DNA from: Rariglobus sp041662485
GTDB taxonomy: Bacteria; Verrucomicrobiota; Verrucomicrobiia; Opitutales; Opitutaceae
Direction of reading: 5' to 3'
Length of the DNA: 64,000 nucleotides
NCBI GenBank assembly: GCA_041662485.1
Contig: JBAZSJ010000001.1
Location: forward strand, 62,001-126,000
Shown: positions 40,156 through 48,915 of the stretch, one piece after another
Layout of the letters: each line of letters opens with the position of its first letter
How positions within the stretch are numbered: position 1 is the stretch's first letter
The notes under the pieces: model-generated
Databases searched by the model: none
What the model was told of the DNA's origin: nothing
What the model saw: the letters and a program-made list of their open reading frames with translations, nothing else
Made by a program: the position numbers and the translations under genes

Positions 40156-40650
40156 TTAACGCGAAAAAGACTTCAGCAGTTCAACGAGCGGTCCGGTTTT
40201 GCCTTTCCAGCGCTCGAGTTGATCGAAACGTTGGACGAGATGGGCGGGGCCGTCTGCGCGGACGGCGAGGTCGAGCGCCTTGCGTTGCTGGGCGAGTTCT
40301 TCGAGCTTGGGGAGGATGCGGGCGTTCAGGAGGAGTTTTACCAAAACGCCCAGATCGGTCTGTAGCTGGAAATGTTCCTTGCGGCTGGCGAGTTGGTGGG
40401 CGGTCTTGATGGCGCCGATGTCTTGAAGCGCTTTCAATCCTTGACCGGCGCCGCTGCGGCTGATGCCCAAACGTTGGACGAGATCGTCCGCACTGAGAGG
40501 GGGTTCCGAGAGGAAAATGAGGCCGAAAATCTGCCCGACCGAACGCGGATAGCCCAGCAGATCGCTCACTTGAACCCAAAACGAGAGGATTGCCTGTTCC
40601 TGTTCGGTGGCGGCGATGGATTGGGCGGAAGGAGTGGCGCTGGCCGACAT
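40156..40650 (-). CDS. GbsR/MarR-type winged-helix regulator
   Basis: A 164-residue regulator: FWVQVSDLLGYPRSVGQIFGLIFLSEPPLSADDLVQRLGISRSGAGQGLKAL is the GbsR-family winged helix, followed by a helical C-terminal half. Members usually control adjacent transport or lipid genes. The ATG at 40650 is preferred over an upstream ATG at 40689 because the family begins near here. It is divergent from the tolC-like efflux operon, and an imperfect palindrome lies just upstream (40661-40678), so it may control itself and that operon. Confidence 0.82.
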   Translation of the reverse strand: MSASATPSAQSIAATEQEQAILSFWVQVSDLLGYPRSVGQIFGLIFLSEPPLSADDLVQRLGISRSGAGQGLKALQDIGAIKTAHQLASRKEHFQLQTDLGVLVKLLLNARILPKLEELAQQRKALDLAVRADGPAHLVQRFDQLERWKGKTGPLVELLKSFSR

Positions 40651-40660
40651 GATGCAACTA

Positions 40661-40678
40661 TTGCAAATATTCTTGTAA
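40661..40678. promoter_or_regulatory. Candidate operator between gbsR-like gene and efflux operon
   Basis: TTGCAAATATTCTTGTAA, an imperfect palindrome with arms TTxCAA and TTGxAA, 11 nt upstream of the regulator start, within the 99-bp A/T-rich divergent region before the outer membrane factor gene. Confidence 0.45.
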
Positions 40679-40749
40679 TAAATGTCCATATTAATTGGTA
40701 GTTGCCAACTCCATCGCCTGATTGCGGTTATTTAAGTCTACCATTCCCA

Positions 40750-42108
40750 ATGCTCCGGTCTCCGTGTCTCCTCTTAACGACGTTTTTGTTCAGCAGCATG
40801 CTTGCGTTTGCCCAGACGACTTCCGGTGAAGCGCCGGTGGCTGGCGCGACGGCCCTTCTCCAAATGCCCGAGACGATGATCGAGGGTCTGCAGCCGCTGA
40901 CGGCGAAGGCGCTTGAAGCGTCGCCCCGCGTGATCGACGCGCGGCTGAAGGCGCTGGCGGCCGACGCCCGCGAGGAGGAAACCCGCAGCCTCACCCGCCC
41001 CCGCGCGGATGTTTTTGTCAACGCCGGCTACCGTGCGACGGACGCCAGCAAAGAGATGGCTTTCCAGACCTACTACAATGTGAGCGCGGAGCAGCCGCTC
41101 TGGCATTGGAACTCCCTCGACAACCAGAAACGCGTCGCGAAAATCCAGCGCCAGCTCGCCGCCAACGACTACGACGAGGCCCGCCGCTCGCTCGTGCTCG
41201 ACATCCGCCAGCGGTATCTCGCCCTCATGCTGCAAAAACTCTACGTGGCCGAGACGGACGCATCCTACGAACGCCTGGCCGACCACCTGAAGGCGACGCG
41301 CGAACAGGCCGGCCGCGGACAGGTTTCCGCCGACGTGCTGACCGCCGAGCAGCTTGATGTGCGGGCGGCCGAGGTGGCCCGCGACCGGAAGCGCTCGGCT
41401 TTCCAGCGCGCGCTGCGCGAGTTTGCCGTCATCAACGGGCTGCCCTCGTTTTCCCCGGACGGGCTGCCTTCGGAGATCCCCGGCGTGTCGCCGGCAATGC
41501 TGGCGTTGTTCACGCCCGAGGCCCCTGCGCCGGCGGCGCAGGTCGTGCCGGCCGCGCTGGCCCGCGCGCAGGGCGAGCTGACGACCGCCCGCCTGAACGC
41601 GGACATCACCCGCGTGCGCACGCGCCCGATGGTGAATCTCGCGGTGGGCGCCAACCAGGACCAGACCAGCGGCGCCGACCAGACGGCGGTCCTCTCCTAT
41701 TACGGCGGGGTGAACGTGCGTTGGAATATTTTCGACGGTTTCGCCACGCGCGCGGCCGTGAGGCGGGCGCGGGTGGTGGTGCGCCAAAATGAAAAGGCCC
41801 TCGACGAAACCCGCATCCAGCTGACGCAGGCACTCGCCGACGGCGCGGCGGATGTCGTGCTCGCGACCAGGGAGCTGCAGATCGCCGAGGAGCGTTTCGT
41901 CCAGACGTCCTCCCGCCAGCGGGTGGATGAGGACTTGCGCAAGTCGGGCCGGCTGGCCGAGGCCGAGTGGCAGGATCGTCGAGGGGCCGCGCAAGTCGAG
42001 CGCGCCAACCTCGTCAAGCTGCGCGGCCAGCTGATCCTTTTGCTTTCGGAGCAGGCGTTGTTGCGCGAACGCGCGACCAAACCCTCCAAGGACATCCGTT
42101 TCCCATGA
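40750..42108 (+). CDS. TolC-family outer membrane efflux protein
   Basis: A 452-residue outer membrane factor. The N-terminus is a signal peptide (MLRSPCLLLTTFLFSSMLAFA then QTTSG). The mature part has long alternating helices (LEASPRVIDARLKALAADAREEETR and the repeated half ARAQGELTTARLNADITRVRTRP) and short strands (VNLAVGANQDQ). YNVSAEQPLWHWNS and YYGGVNVRWNIFDGFATRAAVRRARV are TolC-type paired motifs. The ATG at 40750 heads the signal peptide; the upstream extension is untranslated. It overlaps the adaptor gene by 4 nt. Confidence 0.9.
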   Translation: MLRSPCLLLTTFLFSSMLAFAQTTSGEAPVAGATALLQMPETMIEGLQPLTAKALEASPRVIDARLKALAADAREEETRSLTRPRADVFVNAGYRATDASKEMAFQTYYNVSAEQPLWHWNSLDNQKRVAKIQRQLAANDYDEARRSLVLDIRQRYLALMLQKLYVAETDASYERLADHLKATREQAGRGQVSADVLTAEQLDVRAAEVARDRKRSAFQRALREFAVINGLPSFSPDGLPSEIPGVSPAMLALFTPEAPAPAAQVVPAALARAQGELTTARLNADITRVRTRPMVNLAVGANQDQTSGADQTAVLSYYGGVNVRWNIFDGFATRAAVRRARVVVRQNEKALDETRIQLTQALADGAADVVLATRELQIAEERFVQTSSRQRVDEDLRKSGRLAEAEWQDRRGAAQVERANLVKLRGQLILLLSEQALLRERATKPSKDIRFP

Positions 42109-43214
42109 AATCCCGACGCCTTCTGGTTGGAGTGATCGCGACGCTGGTCCTGGCCGGCGGCGTGTGGTTCACGCTCAGGCTGATCGAGCCCAAGGCCGCG
42201 GTCGCCGCCGTCAAGCGGGGCAACGCGCTCAACGCCGTGCCCGCCAACGTGACGGTGCGCGCCGATTACATCATGGACCTCCGCAGCGAGGCGGGCGGGC
42301 GCGTGCGGGACTCCGCCCTCGTGCTCGGCGCGGCCGTGAAGTCGGGGCAGATGCTCCTCAAGATCGACGACACCGACCTCAGGCTCGACCTCGAACGCGT
42401 GACCAACGACTACAACGCCGCCGTGCGCCGCCGCGAGATCGGCTCGGCCACGAAGCTCGACCTTGAGACCGTCCGCGCCGATCTTGCCAACTTCACCAAG
42501 CTGGCCGAGGCCGGCCGGTATCCCGCCACCGAGCTCGACAAGCGCAAGCGCGAGGTCCGCCAGCTCGAGCAGAAGCAGGAAATCGAGAACGTGAACGAGA
42601 CGTCGGTCATCGACAGCCTCGCGACGCAGATCAAGACCCAGAAGCGCCAGATCGAGAAGACCTCGCTCATGTCGCCGATCAGCGGCGACGTGGTGGCGGT
42701 CTCGGCCCACGTGGGCGACCTGATCGCGCCCGGCGCCCCGCTCGCCTCGCTGCTGGCGAAGGCCCGCGTGGTGGAGGCGCGCGTCGCCGAGGAGAATTTC
42801 GCGGGCATCGCGGTGGGGCAGTCCGCCTCCGTGCGGTTCCTGAGCTACGGCAACGACCAGTTTCCGGCGAAGGTTTCGCGCGTGCTGCCCAGCGCCGATC
42901 CGCTCACGCAGCGCTACACCGTCATCCTGGAAGTGGCCATCGCGCCCGAGCGCCTCGTCCCCGGTCTCAGCGGCGAGGCGAGCATCACCGTGGGCGAGCA
43001 TCCCGGCGTGCTGATCATCCCCCGCCGCGCCCTGCTGGGCGACTACGTGCTCGTCGTGAAGAACGGCCATGTGGTGCAGCGCCGGGTGCAGCGCGGCTAT
43101 GAAAGCCTCAACGAGGTCGAGATCGCCGGCGGACTGAACGAGGGCGAACTCGTCATCTCGGACAATCTCGACGCCTACCGCCAGGGCGACCGGGTTCGCG
43201 CGGTGAAGCCATGA
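42105..43214 (+). CDS. Periplasmic adaptor (HlyD/MFP family)
   Basis: A 369-residue membrane fusion protein: an N-terminal membrane anchor (RRLLVGVIATLVLAGGVWFTL), a lipoyl half (RSEAGGRVRDSALVLGAAVKSGQMLLKID), a long helical hairpin (residues about 90-185), the second lipoyl half (ISGDVVAVSAHVGDLIAPGAPL) and a beta-barrel domain ending in a membrane-proximal region. It joins the inner membrane ABC permease to the TolC-like protein. Coupled at both sides in the operon. Confidence 0.9.
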   Translation: MKSRRLLVGVIATLVLAGGVWFTLRLIEPKAAVAAVKRGNALNAVPANVTVRADYIMDLRSEAGGRVRDSALVLGAAVKSGQMLLKIDDTDLRLDLERVTNDYNAAVRRREIGSATKLDLETVRADLANFTKLAEAGRYPATELDKRKREVRQLEQKQEIENVNETSVIDSLATQIKTQKRQIEKTSLMSPISGDVVAVSAHVGDLIAPGAPLASLLAKARVVEARVAEENFAGIAVGQSASVRFLSYGNDQFPAKVSRVLPSADPLTQRYTVILEVAIAPERLVPGLSGEASITVGEHPGVLIIPRRALLGDYVLVVKNGHVVQRRVQRGYESLNEVEIAGGLNEGELVISDNLDAYRQGDRVRAVKP

Positions 43215-43230
43215 GTGCCGCCGCCGTTTC

Positions 43231-44481
43231 ATGACTCCCAACCTGCGCATCGCCCTGCGGTTTCTCACGGCGCGCCGGCGGGCCATGTTCATGAGCCTTT
43301 TCGGAATCATGTTCGGCGTGGGTTTCTTCGTCGTCACGCAGGCGCAGACGAGCGGCTTCGAGGGGTTTTTCATCAAGACCATCCTCGGCACGAACGGCGC
43401 GCTGCGCATCGAGGACCGGCTGCAGGCGACGCTGTTTCCCATGGAGGCGGACGGGCCCGCCGGTCGTTCCGATTTTCTCGTGGCGAGCGATGGCAACCGC
43501 AAGGTCATCCCGGGGATCGCCGACCCCGTGCGCATCGGCGAGGCGGTCCGCCATTTCAAGAACGTGTCGGGCGTCTCCATCGTCCTCGAGGGTTCGGCCA
43601 ACCTCGCGACCAATGTCAGCGGCGCCACCGTGCGCGTGCAGGGCATGAACATCTCCGATCATCTCGCGGTGTCCGATCTCGCCGGCCAGATCGTGCAGGG
43701 GGACCTGTCCGACTTCCGCGTCGCTCCGACCGGCGCGGTGGTCGGCAGCGTGCTCGCCGCGAGGCACAATCTTCATCCCGGTGATTCGTTCACGCTGGAG
43801 TGGAACGGCGCGGTCCGCCGCTACCGCGTGAGCGCCCTCTACGAGACCGGGGTGAGCGACATCGACAAGGTGCGCCTCTACGTGCACCTGGCCGAGGCGC
43901 GCTCGTTGTTTCAGAAGCCCACCGGGGCCTCGTTTCTCCAGGTCAACCTGTTCGACCCTGGTCGTGCGCGGGAGGATGCCGCGCGGATACAGGAGGTCAT
44001 CGGCCACGCGGTCGCGCCCTGGCAGCGGCGCGAGAAGACCTGGCTCGATGTGTTCAGGGCGCTGCGTCTGTCGTCCGCCATCACGGTCTCGACGATCATC
44101 CTCATCTCGGGCCTGGCGATGTTCAACACGCTCGCGATGGTGGTGATGGAGAAGACCAAGGACATCGCGATCCTGCGCTCGATGGGCTACACGCGGGCGG
44201 ACATCGCCCGGATCTTCATCTGGCAGGGCGTGATCGTGCTCGCGGCGGGCGCCATCGCCGGATGCGTTTTCGGCGCGGCGGCCACCTACGGCGTTTCAAA
44301 GGTGCCGATCCGCATCCGCGGCATCTTCTCGACCGACTCGTTCGTGGTGGCGTGGTCGGTCTGGCATTATGTCGCGGCGGTGGGCATCGCCTCCGTGGTC
44401 GTGATGGCGGCGAGCCTCATTCCGGCGCGGCGCGCCGCGCGGCTTGAGCCTGGTGATGTCATCCGGGGGGCTTCGCAATGA
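43231..44481 (+). CDS. ABC transporter permease, MacB/LolE-FtsX type
   Basis: A 416-residue permease with one N-terminal membrane helix (FMSLFGIMFGVGFFVV), a large periplasmic domain (residues about 45-270) and three C-terminal helices (TVSTIILISGLAMFNTLAMV, GVIVLAAGAIAGCVFGAAATYG, VGIASVVVMAASLIPARRAA). The MEKTKDIAILRSMGYTRADI coupling helix is that of FtsX/MacB permeases. It probably exports a substrate or lipid together with the adaptor and outer membrane factor. It overlaps the ATPase gene by 4 nt. Confidence 0.9.
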   Translation: MTPNLRIALRFLTARRRAMFMSLFGIMFGVGFFVVTQAQTSGFEGFFIKTILGTNGALRIEDRLQATLFPMEADGPAGRSDFLVASDGNRKVIPGIADPVRIGEAVRHFKNVSGVSIVLEGSANLATNVSGATVRVQGMNISDHLAVSDLAGQIVQGDLSDFRVAPTGAVVGSVLAARHNLHPGDSFTLEWNGAVRRYRVSALYETGVSDIDKVRLYVHLAEARSLFQKPTGASFLQVNLFDPGRAREDAARIQEVIGHAVAPWQRREKTWLDVFRALRLSSAITVSTIILISGLAMFNTLAMVVMEKTKDIAILRSMGYTRADIARIFIWQGVIVLAAGAIAGCVFGAAATYGVSKVPIRIRGIFSTDSFVVAWSVWHYVAAVGIASVVVMAASLIPARRAARLEPGDVIRGASQ

Positions 44482-45170
44482 GCGCATCCGCCGCCACCGG
44501 CTCCGTCATCCGCTGCGAGAACCTGCACCGTTATCTCGGGCACGGCGCCGGGCGCGTGCATGTGTTGCGCGGCGTCTCGTTCGAGGCGGAGCGCGGCTGC
44601 GTCCACGCGATCGTCGGGCCCTCGGGCTGCGGCAAATCGACGCTCCTCTACCAGCTCGGCCTGCTCGACCGGCCCGACGACGGCACTATCTGGATAGATG
44701 GCGGGTTGATTTCGAACTCCAGCGACGAGCTGCGCACCGCCGCGCGCGGACGGCACCTCGGCTTTGTGTTCCAGTTCCACTTCCTGCTGCTGGAATTTTC
44801 GGCGCTGGAAAACGTGATGATGCCGATGCGCAAGCGCGGGCGGCTCGACGAGGCGGCGATGGCGGAGCGGGCGCGCCACCTGCTCGGCGAGGTCGGGCTG
44901 GGCGACAAGACGCACCGGCTCGGCACGGAGCTGTCCGGCGGCGAACAGCAGCGCGTGGCGGTTGCCCGCGCGCTGGCCAACGAGCCGTCGGTGATCCTGG
45001 CCGACGAGCCCACGGGCAACCTCGACCAGAAAAACTCCAACATGGTTTTCGACCTGCTGGCGCGGCTGGCGCGCGAGAACGGCCAGGCGGTCGTGCTGGT
45101 GACGCACAATCCCGAGATCGCGAAGCGCAGCGACCGCGTGCTTTCGATGCGCGACGGCGTGTTTATCTGA
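44478..45170 (+). CDS. ABC transporter ATPase, LolD/MacB type
   Basis: A 230-residue ATPase with Walker A GPSGCGKSTLLYQ, Q-loop FQFHFLL, signature LSGGEQQRVAVARALA, Walker B VILADEPTGNLDQKN and the H-loop VTHNPEI. The length and the LDQKNS word match LolD/MacB-associated ATPases. Last gene of the four-gene efflux operon; no obvious terminator is visible before the repeat-rich gap. Confidence 0.92.
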   Translation: MSASAATGSVIRCENLHRYLGHGAGRVHVLRGVSFEAERGCVHAIVGPSGCGKSTLLYQLGLLDRPDDGTIWIDGGLISNSSDELRTAARGRHLGFVFQFHFLLLEFSALENVMMPMRKRGRLDEAAMAERARHLLGEVGLGDKTHRLGTELSGGEQQRVAVARALANEPSVILADEPTGNLDQKNSNMVFDLLARLARENGQAVVLVTHNPEIAKRSDRVLSMRDGVFI

Positions 45171-45399
45171 GCGGGTAGGGCTCGTTATCCTTAAGGCGCC
45201 GAGAAGCGTGCGGCTGAAAACAGGCGGGTTGGTTCTTCTTCGAAAAACTGCCGCCGGCTGACCGGGTGGACGGCGATCTCCGAGCGCCGTCGAAACCTCT
45301 CGCCTGTCAAAACGCGCCCGGAGGTCGCGTTCCACCTTTTTTCCGCACAATCTTACCAAAGTAGAATTGAGGAATTTTGAATAAAATTGCGGCCGTCAA

Positions 45400-45476
45400 G
45401 GAGGTCGGACCTCCCGGTCCGATCCCTGTGGATTCCTTCGGACGATCATCAGGACGGACCTGGAGGTCCGTCCTCC
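45400..45476. repeat. Dispersed palindromic repeat, family E
   Basis: Same palindrome as 624-700. Its outer flanks (GAATAAAATTGCGGCCG at about 45379 and GGTTTTACTGAAACCGCTC at about 45497) resemble the terminal repeats of the MITE-like elements, so it may be the interior of one. The gap 45171-45531 otherwise contains a half family A element near 45525 and no gene. Confidence 0.75.
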
Positions 45477-45531
45477 GCGCAGCCGATCAGCAGCTATGGT
45501 TTTACTGAAACCGCTCTGGGGGCAACCCGCC

Positions 45532-46749
45532 CTACCTTGCGAGCGTGGTCATCGCTTGGTCGAGCCGTTGCAGAGCCTCGTCGATGTCGGCGTCGGTCAT
45601 GGCCGCGCTGATGAACCAGTTGTGATGCGGATGAAGGAAAACGCCGTGGGCGATGGCGGCGGCGCAGAGATGCTGCATGCGGAGAAAGGACGGATCGTTC
45701 GCCACGCGCACGTAGGGCATCGCGGGCGGGCCGCTGGCGACAAGAGGGATGCCGTGCTTCACGCCGAGCGCGAGAAAGCCGTCGACAAAGCGCTGGCCCG
45801 TGCGCGCGAGTTTTTGAGGGATGTTGTCGCGGGCGATGATGGCGAGGCAGGCGAGGGCGGCGGCCATTGGCGCGGGGTCGTTCCAGTAGCTGCCGGTGAG
45901 GAAGACGCGGCTGGCGGCGGCCTTGAGGCCGGAACGTCCGACGCAGGCGGAGATCGGGTGGCCGTTGGCGAGGGCCTTGCAGTAGATGGCGAGGTCCGGC
46001 TTGTAGCCGTAGAGCGTGTGCGAGCCGTCGGTGGTGAGACGGAAACCGCAGCGGACGTCGTCGAGGATTTGGAGCGCGCCGTGCTCCATGCACAGGAGAT
46101 TGGCCATGGCCACGAACTCGAAGGTCGGCAATTGCGAGTCGGCGTAGGCGGGATGATGAAAAGGCGTGAGTATCAGACCGGCGATCTGTCCTCGGTGTTT
46201 TGCGAAGAGTGCCTGAAGCGCGGCGACGTCGTTGAAGGAGAAATCGTGAATGTGGGCGCGGTCCTCGGGGATGAGTCCGCCGTGGCCGGGCGTGCACCAG
46301 GCATCGGCGCCGTGGTAGGCGCCGGCGATCTTCAGGATTTTCGGGCGGCCGGTGGCTTCGCGGGCGACCTGCACGGCCCACGTGGTGAGGTCGCCGCCGT
46401 TTTTGCCGAAGACGGCCCAGTCGGCGAAGTCGATGCGGGCAACGAGCTTTTCGGCGAGTTCGACGAGGAGCGGAGTCGGTTGGTTGAACGCGGCACCGCG
46501 TCGGCGGGCGGCCTCGGCGGCGGCTTCCACTTCGGGATGATGGTAGCCGAGGACCATCGGGCCGTAGCCGCCCATAAAGTCGATGAACTCGTTGCCGTCC
46601 ACGTCGCGGTAGCGGCAGCCGTTGCCGGAGGCGGCGAAATACGGCACGGCGCCGGGGATCGTCGCGGCGGGCGTGGTGTGTCCGTAGATGCCGCCGGGGA
46701 TGACGGCGGCGGCGCGTCGGAAAAGGGACTGGGATTCGGTGAAGTTCAT
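45532..46749 (-). CDS. Class III aminotransferase (glutamate-1-semialdehyde aminomutase-like)
   Basis: A 405-residue PLP enzyme: PGGIYGHTTPAATIPGAVPYF at the N-terminus, FGKNGGDLTTWAVQVAREATGRPKIL, AYHGADAW, the ILDDVRCGFR Asp that contacts the PLP nitrogen, and Lys258 in YCKALANGHPISACVG. The overall pattern is that of glutamate-1-semialdehyde aminomutase relatives, but the usual NSGTEA reads FGKNGGDL, so it may be an aminotransferase of another compound, possibly an amino sugar or modified amino acid. The gene is upstream of no obvious heme gene. A conserved pair (next gene and a GT28-like gene) lies behind it. Confidence 0.8.
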   Translation of the reverse strand: MNFTESQSLFRRAAAVIPGGIYGHTTPAATIPGAVPYFAASGNGCRYRDVDGNEFIDFMGGYGPMVLGYHHPEVEAAAEAARRRGAAFNQPTPLLVELAEKLVARIDFADWAVFGKNGGDLTTWAVQVAREATGRPKILKIAGAYHGADAWCTPGHGGLIPEDRAHIHDFSFNDVAALQALFAKHRGQIAGLILTPFHHPAYADSQLPTFEFVAMANLLCMEHGALQILDDVRCGFRLTTDGSHTLYGYKPDLAIYCKALANGHPISACVGRSGLKAAASRVFLTGSYWNDPAPMAAALACLAIIARDNIPQKLARTGQRFVDGFLALGVKHGIPLVASGPPAMPYVRVANDPSFLRMQHLCAAAIAHGVFLHPHHNWFISAAMTDADIDEALQRLDQAMTTLAR

Positions 46750-46754
46750 CTGAG

Positions 46755-46800
46755 CTAGCGGCTAGCAACTAGCGACTAGTGGCTAGTTGCTAGTTGCTGG
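46755..46800. repeat. 7-bp tandem repeat of CTAG words
   Basis: CTAG occurs at 46755, 46762, 46769, 46776, 46783 and 46790, each 7 bp apart, followed by CTGG at 46797. The run spans the gap and the 3' end of the next minus-strand gene, providing its TAG stop. Confidence 0.85.
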
Positions 46801-47532
46801 TTTGAGGAGTTTTCCGGCTTTCAGCATGACGAGGCCGAGCTTTTCGGCGAGCGGTTGCAGGCCGGTGATCTTCAGGTCGCCGAGACCGAGGGCGGCGGGG
46901 GCGTCGAGCCGGTTGTCGAGTTCGGCGAGGACGACGGAGAGGTTGGCGAACGTGATGCGGACGGTGGGATGCACGGGCGGCTCGCCGAGTCCCCAGGTGA
47001 GCGCGTCGGCGTCGAACCAGATGGGCGCGGGAAAATCAGGACACGCGATCACGCCGGCGCCGTTCAGTCCGGCGCGTTGCGCGGGATGATGGCGCAGCCA
47101 GGCGCAGGCGGCGGCGACGCCGACAAGGACGTTGCCCCAGGCGTGCAGGCGCAGGTGGGAGTCGGCGCGGGTGTTGAGGATCGTTTCGAGGCGCGCGCCG
47201 GCGGCGGAGAATCGGCGGACCTGGCCGAGCGAATTCCAGCCGCCGACGGGCAGGGCGAGGGCGGGGCGGTTGGCCATCGTGCGGAGAAACTGGTTGGCGG
47301 ACGGAAACCACAGGCGAAGGTCGCCGGGTTGCGGAGTGGTGCCGGTGGCGATGAGGCCGTCGGCGGAGAAGGACAGGCGTCGAACCGAGCCGCCGCGCAC
47401 CGTCAGCCAAACCGCGAAGGCGCGCGGACCGGAGGCGGCGCGGCGCAACTCCTCGTCGTGCGGCGCGAGATGGGCGAGCGCGGGCAGCACGGCTTCGAGG
47501 TAAAGAGCGGCTTTGAGGGCGGCGTCCGTCAT
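46783..47532 (-). CDS. Hypothetical protein, possibly SCP2-like
   Basis: A 249-residue soluble protein with no recognised catalytic motif. The part VRRLSFSADGLIATGTTPQPGDLRLWFPSANQFLRTMANRPALALPVGG resembles an SCP2/lipid-binding type fold, with charged strands and a small hydrophobic core, but the match is weak. It overlaps the upstream GT28-like gene by 4 nt and is followed by the aminotransferase gene, so the three are probably an operon. Function unknown. Confidence 0.7.
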   Translation of the reverse strand: MTDAALKAALYLEAVLPALAHLAPHDEELRRAASGPRAFAVWLTVRGGSVRRLSFSADGLIATGTTPQPGDLRLWFPSANQFLRTMANRPALALPVGGWNSLGQVRRFSAAGARLETILNTRADSHLRLHAWGNVLVGVAAACAWLRHHPAQRAGLNGAGVIACPDFPAPIWFDADALTWGLGEPPVHPTVRITFANLSVVLAELDNRLDAPAALGLGDLKITGLQPLAEKLGLVMLKAGKLLKPATSN

Positions 47533-48671
47533 GGGCGGTCGTGAATCCAGCGGACGATCTGTTCGGGGTGGCCGGGCGGGCGGGCGGCGCGGAGGTTGGC
47601 GCGAAGGGAGTCGGCGAGGCCGGGTTCGTCGAGCAGTCGCACGACCTGGCGGGCGATTTCGCGCGGGGAGTAGCCGATGAGGCCGCAGTTGTGGAGGCGG
47701 CAGTATTGCACGGTGATCAATTCCTGCGGCATGACGCCGCCGATGCCGTTGTGAATGAGGGGAGTGCCGAGAAGGATCGCTTCGCTGGTCGCGCCGGTGC
47801 CGGGGCGGGCGACGATGGCCGAGGCGAGGCGCTTGAGATCGGGCATGAGCTCGGTGTGGCCGAGCGTGCGGATGGTGAGGGTGGGATGCTTGGCGGCGAA
47901 CGCCTCGACCTCGTCGCGCACGAGGGTGTTGCGCGCGCAGAGGGCGACGACCTGGATTTTTTTTCCGGTGGCGGCGAGTTCGCGGAGGATGGCGAGGTGG
48001 TTGTTGGCGCCGGCGATGCCGGTGCTGAGGAGCAGGGTGAAGACGTTGCGGTCGAGGTTGAGCTTGCGGGCCTTGGCGATGGCGGCGGCCTCGAGTTCGG
48101 CGTCGGACGCGTAGAAGGCGGGGCGCAGGAGAAAGCTGCCGAAGAGCACGCGGTCGTCGGGCGTGCCGACGGCGCTGGCGGCGGCGCAGATTTCACGGGT
48201 GGCGCCGATGAAGCCGTCGGCGCGCGGGTTTGCCCAGTGGCGGCTGAGGCCGTAGCCGCCGGAGAGTTCGCCGCAGTAGGTGATGCAGCGCGGGGAATTG
48301 TCGGGCAGGGCGATACGGGCGAGGTCGAAGAAGCCGTGGTTGGTGTGGGCGTGGACGCTGATGATGCGGTCGGGCCGCCATTCCTTGATGAGCGCGGTGT
48401 AGTTATCGCGTCCGAGGATTTTTTTGCCGCGCCGGTGCATGGCGGCGACCTCCAGGTAGTTGAAGTAGACGTGATGGAGGATCGGCGCGTGGCGCTGGAT
48501 GAAATTGTAGAGACCGACGCCGAAGCGGTAGACGGCGTGGGTGTTTTCCAGGACCGCGTGGATGCGCACCTCGACCGCGTCGCCGTAGACGCGGTCGGCC
48601 CACTGGCGTAGGGAGTCGGCGCGCATGTTGTGGCCGGTGCCGGTGGACGAGGTGAGGATCAGCCAACGCAT
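47529..48671 (-). CDS. MGDG synthase-like glycosyltransferase (GT28 type)
   Basis: A 380-residue GT-B protein: WLILTSSTGTGHNMRADSLRQW at the N-terminus is the nucleotide-diacylglycerol GT28 signature. The C-terminal half contains LLLSTGIAGANNHLAILREL and IVARPGTGATSEAILLGTPLIHNG, where the PGTGATSEA loop binds UDP. Such enzymes transfer galactose or glucose to diacylglycerol or N-acetylglucosamine to lipids. The ATG at 48671 heads the conserved N-terminus; the longer frame is intergenic. Confidence 0.85.
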   Translation of the reverse strand: MRWLILTSSTGTGHNMRADSLRQWADRVYGDAVEVRIHAVLENTHAVYRFGVGLYNFIQRHAPILHHVYFNYLEVAAMHRRGKKILGRDNYTALIKEWRPDRIISVHAHTNHGFFDLARIALPDNSPRCITYCGELSGGYGLSRHWANPRADGFIGATREICAAASAVGTPDDRVLFGSFLLRPAFYASDAELEAAAIAKARKLNLDRNVFTLLLSTGIAGANNHLAILRELAATGKKIQVVALCARNTLVRDEVEAFAAKHPTLTIRTLGHTELMPDLKRLASAIVARPGTGATSEAILLGTPLIHNGIGGVMPQELITVQYCRLHNCGLIGYSPREIARQVVRLLDEPGLADSLRANLRAARPPGHPEQIVRWIHDRP

Positions 48672-48777
48672 GGCAGGGGGGACAACGTGGGCATCAGTCT
48701 GTTGAAAATGAAACTTTCGGACGGTGCGTAAAGGGCATTTGCGAGGCCACCGCGGCGCAGGCGACCGAGAGTGATAT

Positions 48778-48829
48778 CCGACAGATGCACAAGTGTGTTC
48801 CGACCGGAACACACTTGTGCATCTGTCGG
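48778..48829. repeat. Perfect 25-bp inverted repeat
   Basis: Arms CCGACAGATGCACAAGTGTG and the next five bases TTCCG, and their exact complement, are separated by two bases. The element sits in the 244-bp gap between the GT28-like and RarD-like genes. There is no clear T-tract, so termination is uncertain; cruciform or protein-binding roles are possible. Confidence 0.85.
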
Positions 48830-48915
48830 GATGGAGAGGGGGTGGCTTTTCTGCCCTGTGAACGGGGGGCCTCTGGCTTCGTTTTAACGTATGCCGTTAC
48901 GCTCGATTCATCGCC

